From an uncultured bacterium (GTDB lineage Bacteria; Actinomycetota; Coriobacteriia; Coriobacteriales; Coriobacteriaceae): a DNA stretch of 5,833 bases. The notes below the pieces were generated by a model, which made no database searches, had not been told where the DNA came from, and worked only from the letters and a program-made list of their open reading frames with translations. The stretch covers positions 1 to 5,833 of the forward strand of contig CAJMPM010000104.1 of assembly GCA_905215225.1 (NCBI GenBank), in the 5' to 3' direction. This document shows positions 1 through 5,694 of the stretch, one piece after another; the stretch's first letter is position 1, and every line of letters begins with the position of its first letter. Position numbers and translations under genes: made by a program.

Positions 1-511
1 CTTCGCCGTGGATAGCGTGTCCGTGCGCGAAGTCGGGACGATGGATGTCGTGCGCTTCGGCGCCGTCAACGACATGGCGCTTACCCGCGGTCCGCTGTCC
101 GATATGGTCGAGTTCGATATCACGGTGTCCGGCCATCATATCGACCGCCTGCGCGGCGACGGCGTGGTTGTATCTACGGCGACTGGCTCCACCGGCTACG
201 CGCTTTCCGCCGGCGGCCCCATCGTCAGTCCCGATTACACGGGCATGGTCTGTGTGCCCATCGCTCCGCATACCATTCAGGCTCGCGCCTTTTTGACCTC
301 GCCGAGCGATATCGTCGAGATCTTTATGTCCGATGATCGTCCGAGCGTGCCGGCGATCGCCATCGACGGGCAGTTTATTACCTGCGATGGCACGGTCGAG
401 AGCGTGGCCGTGCGACGCGGTCCCGGCGATGTGCTGCTGCTGGATTACGGCCCCGAGAGCTTCTATAACTCGGTGAGCCGCGTGTTCTACGGAGTGCGCC
501 ATGATCGATGA
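1..511 (+). CDS. nadK: NAD kinase, C-terminal part (5' end outside window)
   Basis: NAD kinase phosphorylates NAD+ to NADP+ in the cytoplasm and is the usual sole source of NADP. The gene is open from the first complete codon (base 2), so the true start and the N-terminal nucleotide-binding part with the GGDGT motif lie upstream. About 169 codons remain; the family usually has 280-300. Visible family motifs in order are: AVNDMALTR (the conserved Asn-Asp/Glu pair, bases about 62-88), GDGVVVSTATGSTGY followed by ALSAGGPIVSPD (NAD-binding core, about 158-235), VPIAPHT (about 256-276), and AIDGQ near 359-373. The GTG at base 8 is an internal codon, not a start. The stop (TGA, 509-511) lies inside recN, an 11-base overlap. 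The nadK-recN order is common in actinobacteria and Firmicutes. Nothing appears broken. Identification is firm. Confidence 0.95.
   Translation, partial: FAVDSVSVREVGTMDVVRFGAVNDMALTRGPLSDMVEFDITVSGHHIDRLRGDGVVVSTATGSTGYALSAGGPIVSPDYTGMVCVPIAPHTIQARAFLTSPSDIVEIFMSDDRPSVPAIAIDGQFITCDGTVESVAVRRGPGDVLLLDYGPESFYNSVSRVFYGVRHDR
491..494 (+). promoter_or_regulatory. Ribosome binding site of recN inside nadK
   Basis: GGAG lies 6 bases before the ATG at 501, within the last codons of nadK. It supports 501 as the recN start, although the two genes overlap by 11 bases. Ribosomes finishing nadK would end just past this site, so translational coupling is likely (inference). Confidence 0.7.
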
Positions 512-2129
512 GCTGCAGGTTTCCAACATTGCACTCATTCGCGAGGCGACGTTGGTTCCGAGCGCGGGTCTAACGGTTCTGACCGGAGAAACCGGCGCCG
601 GTAAGACCGCGCTGCTCTCGGCGCTTAAGCTCATTTTGGGCGAGCGCGCGGATTCGTCGACGGTGCGCGAGGGCGAGGCGCTGGCGAGCGTCGAGGCGCG
701 CCTGTTCGACGGTCCGCACGACACGGAGGGGTTCACCGTACAGCGTAGCCTTTCTGCCGAGGGCCGCAGCCGCGTAAAAATTGACGGCCGCATCGCCAGC
801 GTGCGTGAACTTTCGGAGCGCGTCGGCGTGATGATGGATCTTTGCGGTCAGCACGAGCACCAGCGCCTGCTCGACCCGGCGCATCACGTTGCCATGGTCG
901 ATGCCTGGGCTGGTCGCTCTGCGCTCGAGGCGCTCGACCGTTACCGTGCCTGCTTCAAGGCTTCGCGTGACGCCGCCAAGGAGCTTCGCCGTGTGGAGGA
1001 AGCCTCACGCGCGCAGGGGAGTCGCGTCGAGGAGGCGCGCTTCGCCATGGAGCGCATCGCCGAGGTCGACCCCAAACCGGGCGAGTATGAGGAGCTCGAG
1101 GAGCTGCTGCCGCGCTCCGAGCATGCTGAGGTGTTGGTGGCCACGGCCAACGATGCCCATGCATCGCTTGCAGCTGAAGGGGGAGCGCTCGATGCCCTGA
1201 ACAGTGCCGTGGCGGAGCTCTCTCGTATGGCTACTGTCGATCGAAAGCTGGGCGACATTGCCGATGCGCTTTCGGATGCCTGCATCTCGCTTGAGGATTG
1301 TGCCAACGAGCTGCGCACCTATCGCGATGGGGTCGCCTTCGATCCGCGCGAGCTGGCTCGTATGCGCGAGCGCTATTCCGATCTTAAGGGCCTACTGCGT
1401 CAGTGGGGGCCCACCATGGACGATGTCTTTGCCATGCGCGACCGCTCACAAGAGCTGTTGTCGCTGGTCGATGATGGTGATGAGCGGATCAAGAAGGCTC
1501 GCGAGGCGCTCGGGTGTGCCGAACGCGAGCTTTTTGCTGCTGCCAAGGCGCTTAAACGCGTGCGGAATACCGCAGCCCCTCGCTTTTGCCACGAGGTTGG
1601 CCGTCAGATGGCGCGCCTGGAGATGGGCGACGCCGAGCTCGTTTGGGAGTCGCGCGATCTTCCGCGTGCCGAATGGACGCTGGCGGGGCCTTCGAGCTAT
1701 GAGCTTTTGTATCGCAGTGGTGCCGGATTGACGCCGCGCCCCCTGCGCCGCATTGCGTCGGGCGGCGAGCTCAGCCGCGGCATGCTGGCAAGCAAGGTTG
1801 TCCTCGGTAACGCGGACGGTGTCGATACGCTGGTGTTTGACGAGGTCGATGCCGGCGTCGGTGGCTCCACGGCGCGTGCGCTCGCGGGCGTGCTGGCAGA
1901 TCTCGCCGCTACGCATCAGGTGATTGTCGTAACCCACCTGGCGCAGGTCGCCGTCATGGCCGACAAACACTACGTGGTGAGTAAAGAGCCCGGCGACGTT
2001 CCCCAGACGCATCTGGATGAGGTGGCCGGGGACGCCCGCATCGCAGAGATCGCCCGTATGCTGAGTGGCGATCAATCTGAGGCAAGCCTGGCACATGCCA
2101 AGCAGATGTTGGAAGAGGCTCGAGGTTAG
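501..2129 (+). CDS. recN: DNA repair protein RecN (SMC-like ATPase)
   Basis: RecN is a cytoplasmic SMC-like ATPase that helps repair DNA double-strand breaks by recombination. The 542 residues are close to the usual 550-570. An N-terminal half ATPase carries Walker A GETGAGKT (residues 29-36) and the Q-loop LCGQHEHQRLLDP (114-126). A long, Glu/Arg/Ala-rich helical region (about 150-370) fits the coiled-coil arm. The C-terminal half ATPase has the ABC signature SGGELS (420-425), Walker B ending in DEVDAGVGG (447-455), and the switch histidine in VVTHLAQ (His479). All catalytic elements are intact. The ATG at 501 has GGAG 6 bases upstream. It overlaps nadK by 11 bases, so it is probably co-transcribed with it. 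No SOS-box-like site is visible in the window; any promoter would be upstream of the visible part of nadK. Transcription should end at the hairpin at 2265-2303. Confidence 0.97.
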   Translation: MIDELQVSNIALIREATLVPSAGLTVLTGETGAGKTALLSALKLILGERADSSTVREGEALASVEARLFDGPHDTEGFTVQRSLSAEGRSRVKIDGRIASVRELSERVGVMMDLCGQHEHQRLLDPAHHVAMVDAWAGRSALEALDRYRACFKASRDAAKELRRVEEASRAQGSRVEEARFAMERIAEVDPKPGEYEELEELLPRSEHAEVLVATANDAHASLAAEGGALDALNSAVAELSRMATVDRKLGDIADALSDACISLEDCANELRTYRDGVAFDPRELARMRERYSDLKGLLRQWGPTMDDVFAMRDRSQELLSLVDDGDERIKKAREALGCAERELFAAAKALKRVRNTAAPRFCHEVGRQMARLEMGDAELVWESRDLPRAEWTLAGPSSYELLYRSGAGLTPRPLRRIASGGELSRGMLASKVVLGNADGVDTLVFDEVDAGVGGSTARALAGVLADLAATHQVIVVTHLAQVAVMADKHYVVSKEPGDVPQTHLDEVAGDARIAEIARMLSGDQSEASLAHAKQMLEEARG

Positions 2130-2210
2130 AACGAGCTGACAGTGTTGGCGGGGACAAAATATCAGCAATTGTTGCACCGCCACTTGCTTGTTTTGCCCGA
2201 CCGTCAAAAA

Positions 2211-2242
2211 CTATGCCGGTTTACTACGATGAATCGGCATAG
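2211..2242 (+). repeat. Palindromic unit, copy 1 (hairpin-forming)
   Basis: CTATGCCG at 2211-2218 pairs perfectly with CGGCATAG at 2235-2242. Allowing two G-U pairs the stem grows to 13 pairs, closing a 6-base loop (CTACGA, 2224-2229). It has no T-run after it, so it is not itself a classic terminator. It lies downstream of recN and before the main terminator, so it would be in the recN transcript. Confidence 0.7.
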
Positions 2243-2264
2243 CTCGAGCACAGCTAATATTGTA

Positions 2265-2303
2265 AAAAGAAAACCGCAGGTAGAACGCCTGCGGTTTTCT
2301 TTT
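2265..2303 (+). terminator. Intrinsic terminator, probably bidirectional (recN / regulator)
   Basis: A perfect 16-base stem (2265-2280 with 2288-2303) closes a 7-base loop (TAGAACG). The GC-rich core CCGCAGG/CCTGCGG is flanked by A-rich DNA on the left and T-rich DNA on the right. Each strand therefore reads as hairpin plus U-run. It sits between the convergent recN and RpiR-type genes and should stop both. Confidence 0.92.
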
Positions 2304-2321
2304 AAAACGCGATGTGGTCGC

Positions 2322-2354
2322 ATATTCCGATTTCATCGTAGTAAACCGGCATAG
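2322..2354 (-). repeat. Palindromic unit, copy 2 (degenerate hairpin)
   Basis: This is the same unit in the opposite orientation. The arm CGGCATAG (2347-2354) is kept but its partner has become ATATTCCG (2322-2329), matching at 6 of 8 positions, with one extra base in between. The centre is identical to copy 1. It would be transcribed as part of the regulator mRNA before the shared terminator. Confidence 0.65.
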
Positions 2355-2391
2355 TTTTGTGGGTACGGTACTTAACGGCCCCTGTTAAAAC

Positions 2392-3249
2392 CTACTCCAC
2401 GACTTTATCCGGCTGGATGAGCTCCTCGTAGTAGCTGATATGCTCGCGGGCGTCTTCAATCTCGGGCAGCAGGAAGTTGTAGATAACCTCGATGATCATC
2501 GTGGCACTCATCTTGGAGAACGCAAAGTCGCCCGTGGTGAGCAGTGCCTCGTGGTTCACAGTATTAAAGGAGTAGTCGGCCAGGCGAGCAAGCGGGGACT
2601 TGCTGTCGCTGCTGATGACGACTACGGTGGCACCACAGCCGCGAGCCGCTTTTGCCATGCGATTCAGTCGACGCGACTTGCCGGAGTTCGAGATCAGCAC
2701 GATGACATCTCCGGGGCGCAGCGTAAGCGCAAAACCAATCGAGGTCTCGCTGATGGTGCTTGCCATACAGCGAAGGCCCAGCTGCGAAAACTTAAACGTC
2801 GCGTCGAGCGCGACGGCGTTGGTGTTGCCTACGGCTGCAAACTCGATAGCCCCTGCGTTCTTAAACGCGTGCACGACGGCTGTCAGCGTGTCGTGATCAA
2901 TGCCATCGATAGTCGCATTGAGTTCGCTGACCTTGGCAGCGAGAATATTCTTGAGGCTCTGCTCCATATTGTCGAGCGAGACCTCGTCGGTGAGGCCTTC
3001 ATTGCGCTGGCTTTCCAGATCGCGCGCTAGTGAAAATTGGAAACTGCGAAAACTGCCAAAACCCAGTTTGCGGCAGAAGCGCGAGACGGTTGCCTCGGAG
3101 GTTGCAGCGGCGCGCGAAAGCTGGGCGGCTGTCAGACGCGGGGCCTCGGACTGGTGCTCTAGGATATAGTCGACAATGCGCTGCTCGGACTCGCTGTACC
3201 CCCTGTGCATACTAATAAGGGAGAGTGCGCTCTTGCTGCTATCGGACAT
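2392..3249 (-). CDS. RpiR/MurR-family transcriptional regulator (HTH + SIS)
   Basis: This is a predicted DNA-binding regulator of sugar metabolism; such proteins bind DNA with the N-terminal domain and sense phosphosugars with the C-terminal SIS domain. The 285 residues match the usual length of about 280-290. Residues 1-77 form the HTH_6 domain, with the helix-turn-helix around AQLSRAAATSEATVSRFCRKLG split over 42-63 (conserved TVSRFCRKLGF). The SIS domain spans about 134-232, with the phosphosugar loop SNSGKS at 187-192. The ATG at 3249 is chosen because AGGAG lies 7 bases upstream. Longer in-frame starts at 3270 and 3330 lack a good ribosome site, and the 3330 one would include the likely -10 box. 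The gene diverges from the PTS permease gene, which is its likely target. Repressor or activator, and the effector, cannot be told from sequence. It ends at TAG (2394-2392) and transcription likely stops at 2265-2303. Confidence 0.93.
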   Translation of the reverse strand: MSDSSKSALSLISMHRGYSESEQRIVDYILEHQSEAPRLTAAQLSRAAATSEATVSRFCRKLGFGSFRSFQFSLARDLESQRNEGLTDEVSLDNMEQSLKNILAAKVSELNATIDGIDHDTLTAVVHAFKNAGAIEFAAVGNTNAVALDATFKFSQLGLRCMASTISETSIGFALTLRPGDVIVLISNSGKSRRLNRMAKAARGCGATVVVISSDSKSPLARLADYSFNTVNHEALLTTGDFAFSKMSATMIIEVIYNFLLPEIEDAREHISYYEELIQPDKVVE

Positions 3250-3256
3250 GGGATGG

Positions 3257-3261
3257 CTCCT
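3257..3261 (-). promoter_or_regulatory. Ribosome binding site fixing the regulator start
   Basis: On the minus strand AGGAG ends 7 bases before the ATG at 3249. No comparable site precedes the in-frame ATG at 3270 or the GTG at 3330. This decides the start. Confidence 0.75.
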
Positions 3262-3297
3262 GGCTGGCATGATAATCGGACTTGTTTTGTAATGTCG

Positions 3298-3303
3298 TAG
3301 TAT
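3298..3303 (-). promoter_or_regulatory. Likely -10 box of the regulator promoter
   Basis: The minus strand reads TATACT (5 of 6 to the consensus TATAAT). Transcription would begin near 3291, giving a leader of about 40 bases before the ATG at 3249. No good -35 box lies 16-18 bases upstream. The box sits within a 17-base stretch (3295-3311) resembling the core of the intergenic repeat. Confidence 0.45.
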
Positions 3304-3311
3304 ACGGGCAT

Positions 3312-3449
3312 TTTCAATTACAAGATACACCTTGCCGTTTCAATAGTTGATGGTAAACTTTCATCGACCGTTTACGGTAATGAAAGAACCTTTCACCGGA
3401 GAAATGAGCTGTATTGCTTCTCATATAAGCGGTGGGTTGGTATCTTTCA
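3312..3449. promoter_or_regulatory. Candidate operator region: cluster of TTTCA/TGAAA half-sites
   Basis: TTTCA occurs at 3312, 3338, 3359, 3391 and 3445, and TGAAA at 3381. In a stretch of about 270 bases roughly one such pentamer on either strand would be expected by chance at this composition. CTTTCAT (3358-3364) and ATGAAAG (3380-3386) form an inverted pair with centres 22 bases apart, about two helical turns. GTAAAC (3353-3358) and GTTTAC (3370-3375) form a second, interleaved inverted pair. The position between the divergent regulator and permease genes makes operator sites for the RpiR-type protein the simplest reading. This is inference; no binding data are visible. Confidence 0.4.
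3424..3429 (+). promoter_or_regulatory. Possible -10 box of the PTS permease promoter
   Basis: TATAAG matches TATAAT at 5 of 6 bases, about 100 bases before the ATG at 3523. No convincing -35 box lies 16-18 bases upstream (GAAATG at 17), so the promoter may be weak or need an activator. It lies between TTTCA sites at 3391 and 3445, well placed for control by the adjacent regulator. Confidence 0.35.
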
Positions 3450-3460
3450 GGTGTGGAAAA

Positions 3461-3500
3461 ACGCGCATGGAAGCGCGTGTAGGGGAGCGCCTGCGGGCGC
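3461..3500 (+). other. Two short GC-rich hairpins in the PTS leader
   Basis: ACGCGC (3461-3466) pairs with GCGCGT (3473-3478) around a 6-base loop. GCGCC (3487-3491) pairs with GGCGC (3496-3500) around TGCG. Both fall in the predicted untranslated leader. The second ends 10 bases before the ribosome site. Neither has a U-run, so these are not terminators. They may shape mRNA stability or access to the ribosome site (inference). Confidence 0.4.
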
Positions 3501-3510
3501 AGTACTCAAG

Positions 3511-3517
3511 AAGGAGG
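3511..3517 (+). promoter_or_regulatory. Strong ribosome binding site of the PTS permease
   Basis: AAGGAGG, essentially a full anti-16S match, ends 5 bases before the ATG at 3523. It decides the start against the in-frame GTG at 3451, which would add 24 residues unrelated to a IIB domain. Confidence 0.85.
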
Positions 3518-3522
3518 GACAC

Positions 3523-5526
3523 ATGGCTAAGTTTGACATCATCGCCGCCACCGGTTGCCCGACCGGCATCGCGCACACCTTCATGGCGAAGGAGGCGCTG
3601 GAGAAGGCTGCTGCCGAGCGCGGTCTGACCATTAAGGTTGAGACCCATGGCCAGGTCGGTGTCGAGAACGAGCTCACCAAGAGCGAGATCGCCGGTGCCA
3701 AGGCCGTCGTCGTCGCAGCCGATAAGGATGTCCAGGCTGAGCGTTTCGCCGGTAAGCCCATGGTTTCCGTTGGTGTTTCCAAGGCCCTGTCCGTTGAGGC
3801 CGCCGGTAAGCTGATTGAGCGCGCGCTCTCCGCCAAGGGTGACGACACGGGTGCAGCTGCCGCCGATGTCGAGGACGAGGTCGAGGAGAAGGAGTCCATC
3901 GGCCACATCATCTATAAGCACCTCATGAACGGCGTCAGCCACATGCTGGTCTTCGTCGTCGCCGGTGGCGTCCTGACCGCCGTTTCGTTCCTGTGGGGCA
4001 TCACGTCCTTCGATTCGACGGCTGCCGACTACAACAGCTTCGCCGCTATGCTCAAGATCATCGGCGGCATTGCCATGAACCTCATGGTTCCGGTGCTTTC
4101 CGCCTACATCGCCGAGTCCATCGGCAAGCGCCCGGCACTCGTCCCCGGCTTTGTTGCCGGTATGATCGCCATCCAGGGCCTGCCCGTTAACGCCGATACC
4201 CACATGATCGATGCTGGCGGCACCGGTGTGGGCTTCGGCTTCCTGGGCGGCATTGTCGGCGGCTTCCTCGCCGGCTATGTCATCCTTCTGCTCGAGAAGG
4301 TTTTTGCCAAGCTGCCCAAGAACCTGGACGGCCTCAAGGCCATCTTCCTGTACCCGCTGTTCTCGACTGCTATCGTCGGTTTGGTCATGCTCGGCATCTC
4401 CGGCCCCATGGCTGCCATCAACACCGCCATGATGGACTTCCTCAAGGGTCTGTCTGCCTCTGGCGCTGTTGTCCTGGGTCTTGCTATCGGTTGTATGTGC
4501 GCCTTTGACATGGGCGGCCCGGTCAACAAGGCTGCTTACGTCACCGGTACCGCTATGCTCACCGAGGCTCTGGCTGCCGGTGTCGGCACCGACACCTACA
4601 ACTTCGGCACCAACTTCATGGCTGCCGTCTCCGCCGCCTGCATCGTTCCGCCGCTGATCACCACCTTCGCCGTCATCGTCGGCAAGAAGTACTTCAGCCA
4701 GGAGGATCATGACGCCGGTGTCGTCAACCTCATCCTTGGCTGCACCCACATCACCGAGGGCGCCATTCCGTTCATGACCAAGAACATCTGGCCCGTCATG
4801 CCCATCATGATGCTCGGTTCCTCCATCGCTTCGATCCTGACCATTATGTTCAACGTTCACGATCCGGCGCCCCACGGTGGCTTCCTGGTCCTGCCCGTTG
4901 TCGAGAACGGTCCGCTTTGGGTCCTCGCGATCCTCATCGGCGCTGTGGTCGGTGGCATCCTGTTCGTGGCCTTCAAGAAGTTCGACTTCGAGAAGAATCA
5001 GAAGGCCGCTCCTGCAGCCAAGCCGGTTGAGGCTCCCAAGGCCGCTGCCGTCGAGGCCCCCAAGGCCGAGGCTGCCGACTTCGTGAAGGTCGAGAACGTC
5101 TTTGTCGCCGAGGACTTCGCTTCTCGTGACGAGGCTCTGAGCTTTGTCTCCAACCAGGCCGTCAAGGCCGGTATCGCCAGCGACGCCGACGCCGTGATGA
5201 ACGCCTTCCTGGCCCGCGAGGCCGAGGGCACCACGGGCATGATGGAGGGCTTCGCCATCCCGCATGCCAAGTCCGACGCCATTACCGAGGCTGCCGTCAT
5301 CGTCGTTAAGGACGAGTCCGGCGTGACCGGTTGGGATACCATGGACGGCGCTCCCGTCAACGTGGCCATCGCCCTGCTCATCCCGGGCGCTCAGGCTGGC
5401 ACCACGCACCTCAAGATCCTGTCCAAGGTCGCCGAGGCGCTCATGGACGAGGACTTCCGTGCCACCGTCAAGGGTTCCACCGACGCCGCCGAGATCGCCA
5501 AGACGATCAACGCCCGTCTGGTCTAA
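3523..5526 (+). CDS. PTS fructose-family permease, fused IIB-IIC-IIA
   Basis: This is a membrane sugar transporter of the phosphoenolpyruvate phosphotransferase system, which phosphorylates its sugar while importing it. In the 667 residues, domain IIB (about 1-104) opens with IIAATGCPTGIAHTFMA, with Cys12 the phosphorylation site. An acidic linker (about 105-125) follows. Membrane domain IIC (about 127-486) has several hydrophobic helices and fructose-family motifs: AYIAESIGKRPALVPGF (194-210), AFDMGGPVNKAAY (327-339) and ITEGAIPF (410-417). An Ala/Pro/Lys-rich linker (491-519, with VEAPKA twice) leads to domain IIA (about 520-667), whose GFAIPHAKS holds the active His581. Phosphate should pass HPr to His581 to Cys12 to sugar. 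The B-C-A order differs from A-B-C of many Gram-positive FruA proteins. No kinase gene is in view, so fructose, mannose or a mannosylated sugar all remain possible. Lysine is always AAG and third bases are mostly C or G, suggesting high expression. The terminator lies at 5563-5597. Confidence 0.95.
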   Translation: MAKFDIIAATGCPTGIAHTFMAKEALEKAAAERGLTIKVETHGQVGVENELTKSEIAGAKAVVVAADKDVQAERFAGKPMVSVGVSKALSVEAAGKLIERALSAKGDDTGAAAADVEDEVEEKESIGHIIYKHLMNGVSHMLVFVVAGGVLTAVSFLWGITSFDSTAADYNSFAAMLKIIGGIAMNLMVPVLSAYIAESIGKRPALVPGFVAGMIAIQGLPVNADTHMIDAGGTGVGFGFLGGIVGGFLAGYVILLLEKVFAKLPKNLDGLKAIFLYPLFSTAIVGLVMLGISGPMAAINTAMMDFLKGLSASGAVVLGLAIGCMCAFDMGGPVNKAAYVTGTAMLTEALAAGVGTDTYNFGTNFMAAVSAACIVPPLITTFAVIVGKKYFSQEDHDAGVVNLILGCTHITEGAIPFMTKNIWPVMPIMMLGSSIASILTIMFNVHDPAPHGGFLVLPVVENGPLWVLAILIGAVVGGILFVAFKKFDFEKNQKAAPAAKPVEAPKAAAVEAPKAEAADFVKVENVFVAEDFASRDEALSFVSNQAVKAGIASDADAVMNAFLAREAEGTTGMMEGFAIPHAKSDAITEAAVIVVKDESGVTGWDTMDGAPVNVAIALLIPGAQAGTTHLKILSKVAEALMDEDFRATVKGSTDAAEIAKTINARLV

Positions 5527-5562
5527 TCCCGCAACTCGCGAGTAACATCGCCCCTTGTATAT

Positions 5563-5597
5563 AAGGCGGAGACTCCACCAGGAGTCCCCGCCTTTTT
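5563..5597 (+). terminator. Intrinsic terminator of the PTS permease gene
   Basis: A 14-pair stem with one A-C mismatch (5563-5576 with 5581-5594) closes the tetraloop ACCA and runs into TTTTT (5593-5597). It starts 37 bases after the stop codon. It has no matching A-run for the other strand beyond a few bases, so it serves mainly the plus strand. Confidence 0.9.
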
Positions 5598-5694
5598 CTA
5601 TCCCTCTCATAAGTTGCGGTGAAATAGGGACTGTTTAAACGATTCAACCCCAAATTCAGTCCCTATTTCACCGCAACTTATAAAAGGGCATAGA
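5597..5694. repeat. Long intergenic palindrome (25-base perfect core arms)
   Basis: Bases 5609-5633 and 5657-5681 are perfect reverse complements over 25 bases, around a 23-base centre that includes the palindrome GTTTAAAC (5633-5640). Outside the core the pairing continues imperfectly: 5597-5608 against 5682-5694, with two mismatches and one bulged base, giving arms of about 37 bases. Its outer end overlaps the last T of the terminator. No open reading frame lies inside, and I see no target-site duplication. It could be a REP/MITE-like intergenic repeat or a strong RNA hairpin. There is no way to tell from a single copy. Confidence 0.85.

Larger units (their letters stand above)
2207..2358. 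repeat. Inverted repeat pair (27-base arms) enclosing the terminator
   Basis: Bases 2207-2233 and 2332-2358 are perfect reverse complements over 27 bases, separated by 98 bases that contain the terminator. Past the perfect arms, the inner flanks still match in part (TCGGCATA against ATCGGAATA), so the repeated unit is about 33-36 bases long. Each unit is itself an imperfect palindrome. I see no transposase and no flanking target-site duplication. Either this is a pair of copies of an intergenic repeat family, or paired binding sites. The family status cannot be shown from one window. Confidence 0.85.

Noticed and set aside
1446..2207. 253-codon open frame opposite the 3' half of recN
   Set aside because: recN is unambiguous here with intact Walker B and signature motifs. 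The antisense frame shows no family features or ribosome site.
2142..2354. 70-codon plus-strand frame after recN
   Set aside because: It runs through the terminator stem and both repeat arms, has no ribosome site and a composition unlike a protein.
2207..2358. Insertion sequence or MITE between recN and the regulator
   Set aside because: No transposase fragment and no flanking direct duplication are visible. The terminator in the middle serves both genes, so I call it only a repeat pair.
2440..3030. 196-codon plus-strand frame opposite the regulator
   Set aside because: It is a shadow of the RpiR-type gene, whose HTH and SIS motifs are clear on the minus strand.
3250..3330. Longer N-terminus for the regulator from GTG 3330 or ATG 3270
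   Set aside because: There is no ribosome site at either, and the extension overlaps the probable -10 box. AGGAG precedes the ATG at 3249.
3451..3522. Upstream GTG start for the permease, adding 24 residues
   Set aside because: The added residues do not fit a IIB domain, which begins right at MAKFDIIAATGC. AAGGAGG sits 5 bases before the ATG at 3523.
5534..5543. Perfect 10-base palindrome ACTCGCGAGT just after the permease stop
   Set aside because: It has no loop, so it cannot fold as a stable hairpin by itself. It is short enough to occur by chance.
3421..5610. Very long open frame (729 codons) on the minus strand opposite the PTS permease gene
   Set aside because: The translation is low-complexity, rich in Gly, Asp and His, with no domain. 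It is the expected shadow of a C-ending codon bias on the other strand, and it would run across the permease terminator and promoter.
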